64,000 nucleotides of DNA from Salivita marina (lineage in GTDB: Bacteria; Pseudomonadota; Gammaproteobacteria; Pseudomonadales; Azotimanducaceae), in the NCBI GenBank assembly GCA_038144425.1, contig JAYQNS010000004.1:558001-622000 (forward strand). The letters are read 5' to 3'. A program made the position numbers and the translations under genes. The notes beneath the pieces are model-generated. The model saw only the letters and a list, made by a program, of their open reading frames with translations, did not search any database and was not told the DNA's origin. Positions within the stretch are counted from its first letter, which is position 1, and every line of letters starts with the position of its first letter. Positions 36,456 through 44,625 of this stretch are shown here, in pieces.

Positions 36456-36952
36456 GCGGTTTTTCCCCGCCCTCTCCACGCGCTCAGGCTAGCGCCGAGA
36501 AGCGCCACCCCTGCCCCGTAGACAAATGCCCCACCCTTCACCGGCGTTAGCACGGCCTTGGCTACAAGCCAATCCGCCCGGCCCGTGAGCGCCAGAATCT
36601 GTACCAGTCCTTCCAAAACGTCCGCGGGAACGCCAATCAAGATCGGAATCGCCAAGACCGGTCCGCGGCCGGGAAAGAACCGAAGCGTGGCGCCAAGGAA
36701 AAGCGCCCCGTAGGCCAAGGGATAGGCCACATCCAAGGTTCCCGTCATCCAAGCATGAACCTCTCTCTGATCACCGGTAAGTCCTTGGATCAGAGCCCGA
36801 GCCTCTGCCGGATCCGCAAGGGCATCAAGAAAGGTCAGCCCAAAGTGTCCTGCCACCACAGGAAAGAGGGCCGTCAAGACCACCGTCACCGACAGAGATA
36901 GGAGGAGGACCTTTCCTTCGCTTAGCTGGCTAAGCACGCTTTTGCCTCGCAT
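36452..36952 (-). CDS. Hypothetical four-helix membrane protein
   Basis: A protein of about 166 residues with four hydrophobic segments; the family is not recognised. The ATG at 36952 has a GGGGGAG element 9 nt upstream, and is preferred to a TTG 13 codons earlier. Conserved-looking motifs are GDQREVHAWMTGTLDVAYPL and GRADWLVAKAVLTPVKG. It is last in a row of minus-strand genes after a DUF3817 gene and allophanate hydrolase, but the 105-bp gap weakens an operon link. Confidence 0.6.
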   Translation of the reverse strand: MRGKSVLSQLSEGKVLLLSLSVTVVLTALFPVVAGHFGLTFLDALADPAEARALIQGLTGDQREVHAWMTGTLDVAYPLAYGALFLGATLRFFPGRGPVLAIPILIGVPADVLEGLVQILALTGRADWLVAKAVLTPVKGGAFVYGAGVALLGASLSAWRGRGKTA

Positions 36953-37057
36953 CGGCTCTGTCTCCCCCGCGTCTAGGTAGCTTAGGACCAATACCTAAGC
37001 AACTCTAGGGCACCGGCTAAGGTCAGAGCCAATGCCCGCAGAACGGCAGCAATCGCA

Positions 37058-37351
37058 TTAGGCGGCGCCTAGGAGGCCCCGCCGGCGAAGGAGCGCTTCT
37101 AAAGGAATAGTGACGAGGGGTGGCACCGCCGCCAGCACAGCGAGAAGCCCAGCCCACCAAGGCCAGCGCCGCGCGAAGGCAGTGAGCAGCGCCACGCAAA
37201 AATAAACCAGAAAGGCCCCGCCATGGAGCCGTCCAAAAAGCCAAACCCCGGCTTCATTGGTCAGGGGACTGTATTTAAGGACCATGCCCAGAAGGAGGCC
37301 CGCCCAGGTCAGGGCTTCAAGGCGAGCCGCCAGAATGAAAAGCTTGAGCAC
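37058..37351 (-). CDS. DUF3817 membrane protein
   Basis: The 97-residue protein has three membrane segments and the DUF3817 pattern: FILAARLEALTWAGLLLGM, LKYSP, then GRLHGGAFLVYF. Members are small membrane proteins with no known function, often near transporters. The start is GTG. It lies 61 bp after the allophanate hydrolase stop. Confidence 0.78.
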   Translation of the reverse strand: MLKLFILAARLEALTWAGLLLGMVLKYSPLTNEAGVWLFGRLHGGAFLVYFCVALLTAFARRWPWWAGLLAVLAAVPPLVTIPLEALLRRRGLLGAA

Positions 37352-37412
37352 GCGCGCACCTTCATCGGGGAGGGGCCGGCAGGAAACGGCCTTTCAACGG
37401 GAACGTCAAGAC

Positions 37413-39161
37413 TTAGACCGATGCGTCCTGCTCCGCCAGGTAAGCCCGCCAGCCGCCGAAGGCGCTGATATCTAGCCCTCCTTCGGCGCCAAAGGCTTCG
37501 CAGATAAAGCCCCTTACCTCCCGGCCGTCGGCCAAGGGGACGGTGCCCAGGCCTAGGGGGGAAGGAATCTTTTCCAGCAGCTGCCCCACGCCAGCGTAGG
37601 GGAGGTGCCAGAGCTCCACGGCGATGGCTGCGCCCTCGGTCTCCCGCACCATACCCGGGCGCTCCGGGGGACCACCAGGCAGGTGGCAGAAGCGATAGAG
37701 CGGCGCGCTTTCCGTAGCCTCCAGAAAGATCCCCCCAAGGCTTTGCAGCTGCCCGTTCAGGGGGAGCCCGGACATGTGGGCGCCGCATACGGCGATTGTC
37801 AGCCCCGGGTCCCGACCTGCCCAGGGCCGAGCCGCGGTACCAGACCACTGGGCCGCCAGGGCTAGGAGGGCGGCATCCTCCCCCTCCGAGCGAGCAAGGG
37901 TGATCCCAAAGGGCAGCCCCGCATCCGTGTGCCCCGTGGGCACGGCCAGGCCGCAATAGCCCAGCAAATTCATAAAGTTCGTCCAGGTACCCAGCCGGGA
38001 ATTTAAACCCACGGGGTCCGCGGCCGCCTCGTCCTGGGTGTACAGACCGGGCACGGTGGGCAGGAGCATGGCCTCCGTGTCCGCGATAGCGTCGGCAAGG
38101 GCGTGCCCCAGGGTCTTGAGCTTGGCAAAGGCGGCGAAGGCCTCCGTCGCCCTAAACGCCGCTGCGGGTTCGACGATGGCGCGGGTCACGGGAAAGAGCG
38201 ACTCCGGTGCGCTTTCTAGGATAGGCGCCACCACGGCGTAGCGCTCAGCCACCCAAGGCCCTTCGTACAAGAGCCGCCCGGCCGCGAGCAGGGGCTCGGC
38301 GTCAAAGGGCACGAGGGTGAAGCCTGCCGCCTCCGCCTGCGCCAGCGCCTCATCCCACAGGGCGAGGCTATAGGCCCCATCCAAGGCCACCTGTTCCCGG
38401 AGGGGGACGGCCAGGCGCCCCCGCCCAGCGCCAGGCACGGGGCGCAGCCCTGGCAGCCACGCCTGCTGCGTAACATCGGCGGGATCATGGCTACCGGCCA
38501 CCTCAGCAACCGCGGCCAGGGTTTCTAAATCAGGGGCAAAAATGCTCACGCAGTCGAGGCTTTCACAGGCTGGTACGACCCCCTTCGTGCTCAAGAGCCC
38601 CCGGGAGGGTTTGAAGCCATAAAGGCCATTAAAGGCCGCGGGCACACGCCCGGACCCAGCGGTGTCGGTCCCGAGGGAGAAGGCCACATGACCGCGACCG
38701 AGGGCCACGGCAGATCCGGAGCTTGAGCCACCGCTAAGGTAGGCGGGATCGACGCTATTTAAGCAGGGGCCGGAAAAGGCGCGGGTGCCCACGAGGCCCG
38801 TCGCAAACTGATCCAGATGGGTTTTCCCTAGGGGAATGGCGCCGGCGTTGATAAGGGCCTGCACCACCGGCGCCGACTCGGAGGGGGTATGGGCAAAGGC
38901 CTCGCAGCCCGCGGTGGTTGGGAGCCCAGCAACGTCGATATTGTCCTTCACCGCAAAGGGCACACCCCACAGGGGCCCCCGGGGCCGGGTCTCCAGCGCC
39001 GCCACATAGGCCTCCAACTGCGTCTCGGACAGCACCGTAATCCAAGCGTTAAACGACCGATCTTCGGTAATACGGGCCAGGCAGTCGGTGAGGAGGGTCC
39101 GGGGTGCGACCCCCGCAGCATAGGCACGGGAAACGGCAGCGAGGGAAAGACGTTCAGCCAT
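37413..39161 (-). CDS. atzF: Allophanate hydrolase
   Basis: It hydrolyses allophanate to carbon dioxide and two ammonia, the final step of the carboxylase route for urea or guanidine. The 582-residue protein has the amidase-signature domain (Lys in FAVKDNIDVAG near 72, cis-Ser in LSGGSSSGSA, nucleophile Ser near 170 in GTDTAGSGRVPAAF). The C-terminal AtzF domain (from about 450, with LNGQLQSLGG) distinguishes it from plain amidases. It overlaps the Rieske oxygenase gene by 8 bp and is across from the carboxylase operon, which fixes its role. Confidence 0.95.
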   Translation of the reverse strand: MAERLSLAAVSRAYAAGVAPRTLLTDCLARITEDRSFNAWITVLSETQLEAYVAALETRPRGPLWGVPFAVKDNIDVAGLPTTAGCEAFAHTPSESAPVVQALINAGAIPLGKTHLDQFATGLVGTRAFSGPCLNSVDPAYLSGGSSSGSAVALGRGHVAFSLGTDTAGSGRVPAAFNGLYGFKPSRGLLSTKGVVPACESLDCVSIFAPDLETLAAVAEVAGSHDPADVTQQAWLPGLRPVPGAGRGRLAVPLREQVALDGAYSLALWDEALAQAEAAGFTLVPFDAEPLLAAGRLLYEGPWVAERYAVVAPILESAPESLFPVTRAIVEPAAAFRATEAFAAFAKLKTLGHALADAIADTEAMLLPTVPGLYTQDEAAADPVGLNSRLGTWTNFMNLLGYCGLAVPTGHTDAGLPFGITLARSEGEDAALLALAAQWSGTAARPWAGRDPGLTIAVCGAHMSGLPLNGQLQSLGGIFLEATESAPLYRFCHLPGGPPERPGMVRETEGAAIAVELWHLPYAGVGQLLEKIPSPLGLGTVPLADGREVRGFICEAFGAEGGLDISAFGGWRAYLAEQDASV

Positions 39162-40266
39162 GGGGAATCGACTCCAGGAGGGACGCTGGAGCCAGCGCCC
39201 TCAGTAGGTGGTGGTGAAAATGGGCGATGGCCGCTTCCCAAGGCTGGGCAAGGGGGCCCGGACGGAAGCGATCTCCGGCCATGGCACGCTGAAGCCCTTC
39301 GATCATGACGATGTCCTCGTCCTTGGTAATCGCGTTAAAGGCCGCCATAGTTTCCCGAGGGTCGCCACCAGGAACCCCGTAAAGCGCAAGCTCCAGTACC
39401 GTTTCCCCCGGACCCTGGGGGACGAGGGTGCCGGTCATGAAGAAGCGCTCCCCGGAAAAGAGCAAAAGATTGGGAAAGAGGTAGTGGGCGCCGATACCCT
39501 TCAGCGCCGGCTCAGCGACCGCCAGGCTTGGGAGGGGCGCCAGCGTTTCATCCACGCCCCCAAAGCCCGCAGCCTCCGCATCGTCGCGGTGAGTTTCAAA
39601 GGACAGCCAGTGCGGGCCCGCCTGGGTGATTTGCCCCCGGGGATGATCAAAAGCCCCCAAGGTGTTTTCGTGCAGATGCCAGAGATGCAACCAATCCACG
39701 TGGTTTTCGACGTAGAGCTTCCAGTTGGCCGCAAAGGGCACGCGCTCTTCATGAAGCAGAGACAAGGTCCCCGGGGCGAAGGGCTCAAGGGCCGGCGCCG
39801 TTCCTGCAAGGGCCGCCTCCAATGTTTGCGCAGGCTCGGGATCGGGGTGCGCAAAGAGCAGGCCATGCCATTCCCCCACGGCGGCGGGAAACAGCCCCAG
39901 CGCCTCCCGGTCCAAATCGGGGAAGGCTTCCCCCTGGGGCACCCCGCGCAGGCGCCCATCCAAGCCAAAGCTCCAGCGATGATAGGGACAGGTTAGGGAC
40001 GCGCAGCGCCCCGCCCCAGCCTTGAGCGGGGCCCCGCGATGACGACAAAGGTTGTGAAACGCGCGCAGCACACCGCGCTGATCGCGCACCAGCACAAGGC
40101 TATCGAGCCCCACCTGCACGACCCGGTAGGACCCAGGGGCTTCCAGCGCCGACGCGTGGGCCACGAAGTTCCAGTTCGCGCCAAAGACCCAACGCTGCTC
40201 CGCGGCAAACCATCGCGCCTCGCGGAAGGCCTCGGGCGGCAAAGCATAGACGGGGACCGTAGCCAT
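39154..40266 (-). CDS. Rieske [2Fe-2S] non-heme iron oxygenase, alpha-subunit type
   Basis: The protein (370 residues from ATG 40266; ATG 40290 is an alternative) has a Rieske cluster with CRHRG and CPYHRWSFG, and a catalytic domain with the mononuclear iron motif in VENHVDWLHLWHLH (Asp-x2-His-x4-His). Relatives include ring-hydroxylating and N-demethylating oxygenases. It overlaps atzF by 8 bp, so the two are translationally coupled. No ferredoxin or reductase gene is near. A role in making guanidine from a substituted guanidine is possible, and is inference from context. Confidence 0.9.
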   Translation of the reverse strand: MATVPVYALPPEAFREARWFAAEQRWVFGANWNFVAHASALEAPGSYRVVQVGLDSLVLVRDQRGVLRAFHNLCRHRGAPLKAGAGRCASLTCPYHRWSFGLDGRLRGVPQGEAFPDLDREALGLFPAAVGEWHGLLFAHPDPEPAQTLEAALAGTAPALEPFAPGTLSLLHEERVPFAANWKLYVENHVDWLHLWHLHENTLGAFDHPRGQITQAGPHWLSFETHRDDAEAAGFGGVDETLAPLPSLAVAEPALKGIGAHYLFPNLLLFSGERFFMTGTLVPQGPGETVLELALYGVPGGDPRETMAAFNAITKDEDIVMIEGLQRAMAGDRFRPGPLAQPWEAAIAHFHHHLLRALAPASLLESIPHG

Positions 40267-40466
40267 GGATCGGCTCGCTTCATCTTCCATTGGTGCCCAA
40301 GGGGCAATGGCAGCGACTGAAGCAAGGACCGTTCCGCTTACCCCCGGCGCTAAGGGCTCAGGGCATCGCGGCCCATGGCGAGGGAAGCCCCCCACGCACA
40401 CCGCACTGAATTAGCGCGCAGCGCTGCCAGGGAAAAGCGCGCTGCACAACGGGAGGGCATAGGCGC

Positions 40467-40499
40467 CGAACCGTTTTGGCGCACGCCCCCAAGGTTCGG
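40467..40499. repeat. Inverted repeat upstream of guanidine importer operon
   Basis: CCGAACC pairs with GGTTCGG, with an inner GGC-GCAC-GCC stem. The same bases can form a competing GCGCC/GGCGC hairpin at 40463-40481. It ends 14 bp before the -24 element, so for plus-strand transcription it is likely upstream DNA, perhaps a regulator site; in a minus-strand transcript it would be leader RNA. Confidence 0.5.
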
Positions 40500-40512
40500 G
40501 AGGGACAGCAAC

Positions 40513-40530
40513 TTGGCAAAACCCTTGCTA
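40513..40530 (+). promoter_or_regulatory. Putative sigma-54 (RpoN) promoter of the guanidine importer operon
   Basis: TTGGCA and TTGCTA carry the invariant GG (-24) and GC (-12) with exactly 10 bp between them, close to TGGCAC-N5-TTGCW. The start of transcription would fall near 40540, 37 bp before the first gene. It suggests NtrC-type nitrogen control, fitting the pathway. Confidence 0.62.
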
Positions 40531-40576
40531 GTTCCTTTCCGATCAGCGCTCTGCGCTTCGCCAAAGGTAATTCACC

Positions 40577-41659
40577 ATGCGACATGCCCACCGCCCTCTG
40601 TCCCGATGTTCGCGCCTCCGAAGCGTCCTCGCGGCCGCGGCCCTTTTCCTTCTGACGCCCTGGAGCCTGGCCGAGGAACGCCCCACCTTTCGCCTCGCCT
40701 GGTCCATCTACGTGGGCTGGGCGCCCTGGGATTACGCCGAGCAAACCGGCATTTTGAAAAAGTGGGCGGACCGCTACAACATCGAAATCGAGCTGGTGCA
40801 AGTCAACGACTACATCGAGTCCATTAACCAGTACACCGCGGGGCAGTTCGACGCCGTCACCGCTACGAACATGGACATCCTCACCATTGCCGCCGCCAGC
40901 GGCGTGGAAAGCACCGCCGTCATCGTGGGGGATTACTCCGATGGCAACGACGGGATCATCCTCCGCAAGGGCCAAGGCCTCGCCGATATCCAGGGCGAAC
41001 GCGTGCATCTCGTAGAACTCTCCGTGTCCCACTATCTTCTCGCCCGGGCCTTAGAGGGCCTCGGTCTTCAGGAACAGGACGTGGAGATCGTCAACATGGC
41101 CGAGGCGGACCTGGTCGCCGCCTGGGCCGGCGGCACCGTTCCCGCCGTGGTCACCTGGAACCCCATGCTCATGCAGCTGAAGGATCAACCCGATACGGCG
41201 CTGGTGTTCGACTCCAGCACCTTGCCCGGGGAAATCCTCGATCTCACCGTGGCCAAGAGCGCGGTGCTGGAGGCTCACCCGGAGTTTGGCCAGGCTCTGG
41301 CCGGGGCGTGGTATGAAACCCTTGCCCAGCTACAAACGGGGCAGCGCGAGGACGCGGTGGCTGCCATGGCCGCAGTAACGGGCACGGACAGCGAGAGCTT
41401 CGAGCGCCAGTTGGCCACCACCCACCTCTTTGCCACGCCTGCGGAAGCCCTGGCCTTTGTGCGAAGTGACGCGCCGCGAAAAATCATGCAATCGGTTGCG
41501 GAATTCAGCTGGTCCCACGGCCTCTACGGGCCCTTTGCCCCAGACCCGGGCTTTGTCGGGATGACCTTCGGGGATGGTTCGACCTGGGGTGATCGCAGCA
41601 ATACGCAGCTGCACTTTTCCCCGGCCTTCATGGCCTTGGCTGCGGAGGCGGGCCTTTAG
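40577..41659 (+). CDS. Urea-carboxylase-associated ABC transporter substrate-binding protein
   Basis: A periplasmic binding protein of 360 residues with a Sec signal (basic start, hydrophobic core LAAAALFLLTP, cleavage near SLAEE). It resembles the NMT1/TauA-like binding proteins found with urea/guanidine carboxylases: FRLAWSIYVGWAPWDYAEQTG, TAGQFDAVTATNMDIL and a GGTVPAVVTWNPML segment. It is first in the importer-deiminase-carboxylase operon. The ligand is likely guanidine or urea by context. Confidence 0.88.
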   Translation: MRHAHRPLSRCSRLRSVLAAAALFLLTPWSLAEERPTFRLAWSIYVGWAPWDYAEQTGILKKWADRYNIEIELVQVNDYIESINQYTAGQFDAVTATNMDILTIAAASGVESTAVIVGDYSDGNDGIILRKGQGLADIQGERVHLVELSVSHYLLARALEGLGLQEQDVEIVNMAEADLVAAWAGGTVPAVVTWNPMLMQLKDQPDTALVFDSSTLPGEILDLTVAKSAVLEAHPEFGQALAGAWYETLAQLQTGQREDAVAAMAAVTGTDSESFERQLATTHLFATPAEALAFVRSDAPRKIMQSVAEFSWSHGLYGPFAPDPGFVGMTFGDGSTWGDRSNTQLHFSPAFMALAAEAGL

Positions 41660-41670
41660 GCACCCGTGTT

Positions 41671-42492
41671 ATGCGTCGCCTGCTGAATCTCCAGCCCCGC
41701 CGCCCCCTTCGCCTCGCGCTCTTTTTAGCGCCCGTGGCGGCGATGCTCGTGACCTACCTCGCCTTCTCTGACGCGCGGCTGGCGGAAAACCCGCAGGATC
41801 GGCTTTTACCCGCGTTCTCCACCATGGGGGATACCGTACTGCGGATGGCTACGGAGCCCGATCGGCGCTCCGGAGATTTGCTGTTCTGGCTAGATACGGG
41901 CGTTAGCCTCCAACGGTTAGCGCTGGGGGTCGGGCTCGGCGCCCTCACGGCCTTGATGCTTGGGGTTGCCTCAGGGCTTATTCCCCTCGCTGGGGCCAGC
42001 CTGTCGCCGCTGCTGGCCATCATTGCCATGGTGCCACCCCTGGCCATCCTTCCGATCCTGCTCATTGCCTTTGGGGTAGGCGAGCTTGCGAAGGTGATGC
42101 TTATTGCCATCGGCGTTGCGCCCTTTATCGCCCGGGAGCTCGAGGGGCGAGTGCGTGAATTGCCCCGGGAGCAACTGATTAAGGCCCAAACCCTCGGCGC
42201 CGGCACCTGGCTGACCCTGTGGTATGTCGTACTGCCACAAATCCTGCCTCGGCTGTTTGACGCGGTTCGCCTTTCCCTCGGCGCTGCCTGGCTCTTTCTG
42301 ATTGCGGCGGAAGCCATCGCCTCCACGGAAGGGCTTGGGTATCGCATCTTCCTCATGCGCCGCTACCTTGCCATGGATCTCATTCTTCCCTACGTCGCCT
42401 GGATGACCGGGCTCGCGTGGTTCCTCGATTACGCCCTCCGGGCGTTCAACCGCCGCCTCTTTCCCTGGTATGGCGCTGAGGCCGCACGATGA
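41671..42492 (+). CDS. ABC transporter permease (urea-carboxylase-associated)
   Basis: The 273-residue inner-membrane protein has about six segments and the permease loop with EGRVRELPREQLIKAQTLGAG (EAA-type motif) before the C-terminal helices. It resembles the TauC/SsuC-type permeases. It is 11 bp after the binding-protein gene and overlaps the ATPase gene by 4 bp (ATGA), so the three form one importer. Confidence 0.9.
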   Translation: MRRLLNLQPRRPLRLALFLAPVAAMLVTYLAFSDARLAENPQDRLLPAFSTMGDTVLRMATEPDRRSGDLLFWLDTGVSLQRLALGVGLGALTALMLGVASGLIPLAGASLSPLLAIIAMVPPLAILPILLIAFGVGELAKVMLIAIGVAPFIARELEGRVRELPREQLIKAQTLGAGTWLTLWYVVLPQILPRLFDAVRLSLGAAWLFLIAAEAIASTEGLGYRIFLMRRYLAMDLILPYVAWMTGLAWFLDYALRAFNRRLFPWYGAEAAR

Positions 42493-43250
42493 GCGAACTG
42501 GTCCTCAGAAACGTAGGCATGCGCTACGGCGATACGGTAGTGCTCGAGCGCCTGAACCTGACCCTCACCCCAGGCACCTTCTGCGCCGTGGTGGGCGCCA
42601 GCGGGGCGGGGAAAAGCACCTTTCTGAAATTGCTGCTGAGCGAACTGACGCCCTCGGAGGGATCCATCACCCTCGGTGGGCGGCCCCTGCCCCAGGAGCC
42701 GGGCCCAGAGCGCGGCGTGGTTTATCAGCGCTATTCCGTCTTCCCCCATCTGACGGCGCTGGAAAACGTCTGCTTTGGCCTCGAGCGCACCCAGGGCGAC
42801 CCCCTATTCGGGCGCACCTGGGGCGCCAAGCGCCGCGCCCTTTGCGCGGAAGCCCGAAATCTTCTCGACGCCGTAGGCCTCCTCGCCGCTGCGGACCGCT
42901 ACCCCGGCGCCCTCTCCGGCGGCATGCAGCAGCGCCTAGCCCTCGCCCAAACCCTGGCCCTGAAGCCTGAGCTGCTCCTTCTGGACGAGCCCTTTGGGGC
43001 CCTCGACCCGGGGAACAAGCAGACCGCCCACGCGCTGCTGAAACAGCTCTGGTCCGAGCGTGGCATGACCGTGGTAATGGTCACCCATGATCTCAGCGAG
43101 GCCTTCACCCTCGGTACTCGAGTGCTCGTGCTCGACAAGGTACGAGAGGACCCGCACAGCCCGGAGCGCTTCGGCGCGTCAATTACCTACGACCTCCCCG
43201 CGGATCGAGGCGCCCCGCCCGAGGCGGCTTCGGTCCCCCATGTCTCCTAG
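42489..43250 (+). CDS. ABC transporter ATP-binding protein (urea-carboxylase-associated)
   Basis: The 253-residue ATPase drives the guanidine/urea-type importer. It has Walker A GASGAGKST, Q-loop in GVVYQRYSVFPHL, signature LSGGMQQRLALAQ, Walker B ELLLLDEPFGALD and the H-loop in VVMVTHDLSEAF. A C-terminal extension of about 30 residues after the ATPase core is typical of the TauB-like group. Translation is coupled to the permease. Confidence 0.92.
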   Translation: MSELVLRNVGMRYGDTVVLERLNLTLTPGTFCAVVGASGAGKSTFLKLLLSELTPSEGSITLGGRPLPQEPGPERGVVYQRYSVFPHLTALENVCFGLERTQGDPLFGRTWGAKRRALCAEARNLLDAVGLLAAADRYPGALSGGMQQRLALAQTLALKPELLLLDEPFGALDPGNKQTAHALLKQLWSERGMTVVMVTHDLSEAFTLGTRVLVLDKVREDPHSPERFGASITYDLPADRGAPPEAASVPHVS

Positions 43251-43258
43251 GAGCCCCC

Positions 43259-43999
43259 ATGCCATCGAACGCCTTTTTGCTAGAGGAACGCATCCCCGCG
43301 GGATGCCATCACGCGCTACTGCTCAAGCGCGGCTACGCCCTACGCCTTACCGATCTTTCCGGCGACGGCAACGTAGGTCTGCTCGCCTTCAACGCTGACG
43401 AGCGCAGCGAACGCTACAACATGGGAGACACGCTAAAGGCCCAGCACACCCACAAGCTCGCCTTGGGCAACGTGCTCTATTCAGATATGGGGCGACCCCT
43501 GCTCTCGATCATAGGGGACAACTTCGGCTGGCATGACACCATCTGCGGTACCACCAACGCCGCCATGATTGAGGCCACCTACGGCTTAAACGACTTCCAA
43601 CTGGCGCGGAATGACTACTACCGAAACGGCCGGGACGGGTTCCTCATGGAGCTCGGGCGCTGGGGCCTCGGGCGCCGGGACCTTGTGCCGAACGCCAACT
43701 TCTTTAGCACGGTGACCGTGGATGACGAGGGAAACATTGCCCTGTCCGAAGCCAGCAATCAGCCCGGCGCCTGGGTTGAGCTTCGGGCCGATCTAAACGT
43801 CCTCGTAATCCTCAGCACGGCGCCCCACCCCCTCCGGGAGGGCCCGGCCTACCCCGAGGGGGAAATCGAGGCGGGGGTATTCTGGGCTGGCGAAGTGCCA
43901 GCCTCCGACGTTTGTCGCACCGCCTGCGGCGAGAACCACCGGGGCTTCGAAAACGCCGAAGCTTGGTTTGCCCTACCGGAAGGAGGTCCGAAAGCATGA
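43259..43999 (+). CDS. DUF1989 urea-carboxylase-associated protein 2 (carboxyguanidine deiminase subunit)
   Basis: The 246-residue protein belongs to the DUF1989 family; paired members form the carboxyguanidine deiminase CgdAB, which converts carboxyguanidine to allophanate and ammonia. Visible are DLSGDGNVGLLAFNADERSERYNMGDT, the DTICGTTN segment and a C-terminal Cys pattern (DVCRTACGENHRGFENAEAWF). It overlaps the next gene by 4 bp. Which of CgdA or CgdB it equals I cannot state. Confidence 0.88.
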   Translation: MPSNAFLLEERIPAGCHHALLLKRGYALRLTDLSGDGNVGLLAFNADERSERYNMGDTLKAQHTHKLALGNVLYSDMGRPLLSIIGDNFGWHDTICGTTNAAMIEATYGLNDFQLARNDYYRNGRDGFLMELGRWGLGRRDLVPNANFFSTVTVDDEGNIALSEASNQPGAWVELRADLNVLVILSTAPHPLREGPAYPEGEIEAGVFWAGEVPASDVCRTACGENHRGFENAEAWFALPEGGPKA

Positions 44000-44610
44000 G
44001 CACCCTACTGCGACAGGAAACAATTCGCGCTGGCGATCCCTTCATGGCCCGCATCCATGCGGGACAGCGGGTACGCCTCGTAGACACGGAAGGCAATGAA
44101 GCCGTAGATACCTTCTTCTTCAACGCCGAGGATCCGCGGGAACGCTACTCCGCCGTAGACACGGTGCGGCGCCAACGCAACGTTTACCTCACGACGGGGA
44201 CGGAGCTGGTTTCTAATGAAGACCGCACCCTACTCACCATCGTCGACGACACCTGCGGTCGCCACGACACCCTGGGGGGCGCTTGCGCCTCGGAAAGCAA
44301 TTCGGTCCGCTACGCTCATGACCGCAAGTTCATGCACTCCTGCCGGGACAACTTCCTACTCGCGCTTCTGAACTGGAATGAGAATTTCAGCAAGCGGGAC
44401 CTAGGACCGAACATCAACTTCTTTATGAATGTTCCCCTATCCACGGACGGGGGCCTGCGCTTCGCCGACGGCATTTCCGGCCCGGGCAAGTACGTGGAGA
44501 TGGTGGCGCACATGGATGTGCTCATCCTGATCTCCAACTGCCCTCAATTGAACAATCCCTGCAGCGGCTTTAACCCCACCCCCGTGGAGTTTTTGCTCTG
44601 GGACGCCTAA
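43996..44610 (+). CDS. DUF1989 urea-carboxylase-associated protein 1 (carboxyguanidine deiminase subunit)
   Basis: The 204-residue second DUF1989 subunit has RLVDTEGNEAVDTFFFNAEDPRERYS, GRHDTLGGACASESNSVRY and the metal-site-like end NNPCSGFNPTPVEFLLWD. The start ATG overlaps the preceding stop (ATGA) and is preceded by GGAGG. It lies 15 bp before the carboxylase. Pairing of two DUF1989 genes with a biotin carboxylase is the marker of the guanidine rather than plain urea route. Confidence 0.9.
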   Translation: MSTLLRQETIRAGDPFMARIHAGQRVRLVDTEGNEAVDTFFFNAEDPRERYSAVDTVRRQRNVYLTTGTELVSNEDRTLLTIVDDTCGRHDTLGGACASESNSVRYAHDRKFMHSCRDNFLLALLNWNENFSKRDLGPNINFFMNVPLSTDGGLRFADGISGPGKYVEMVAHMDVLILISNCPQLNNPCSGFNPTPVEFLLWDA

Positions 44611-44625
44611 CGCGGAGCCTTCCCC

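Larger units (their letters stand above)
40267..40576. other. Divergent intergenic region of the guanidine cluster (310 bp)
   Basis: No gene is seen. It holds a sigma-54-type promoter for the importer operon, a large inverted repeat at 40467-40499, and GC-rich repeats (AGCGC/GCGCT around 40405-40440). On the minus strand two hairpins carry ACGG loops. I looked for guanidine-I, -II and -III riboswitch signatures and found none complete. Confidence 0.6.

Noticed and set aside
40402..40576. Guanidine-I (ykkC) riboswitch before the importer operon
   Set aside because: Only a short ACGG-GAGGG resemblance near 40448 exists; the conserved upstream CUAGGG and CUGGUCCGAGAG blocks are missing, and the sigma-54 start would lie downstream.
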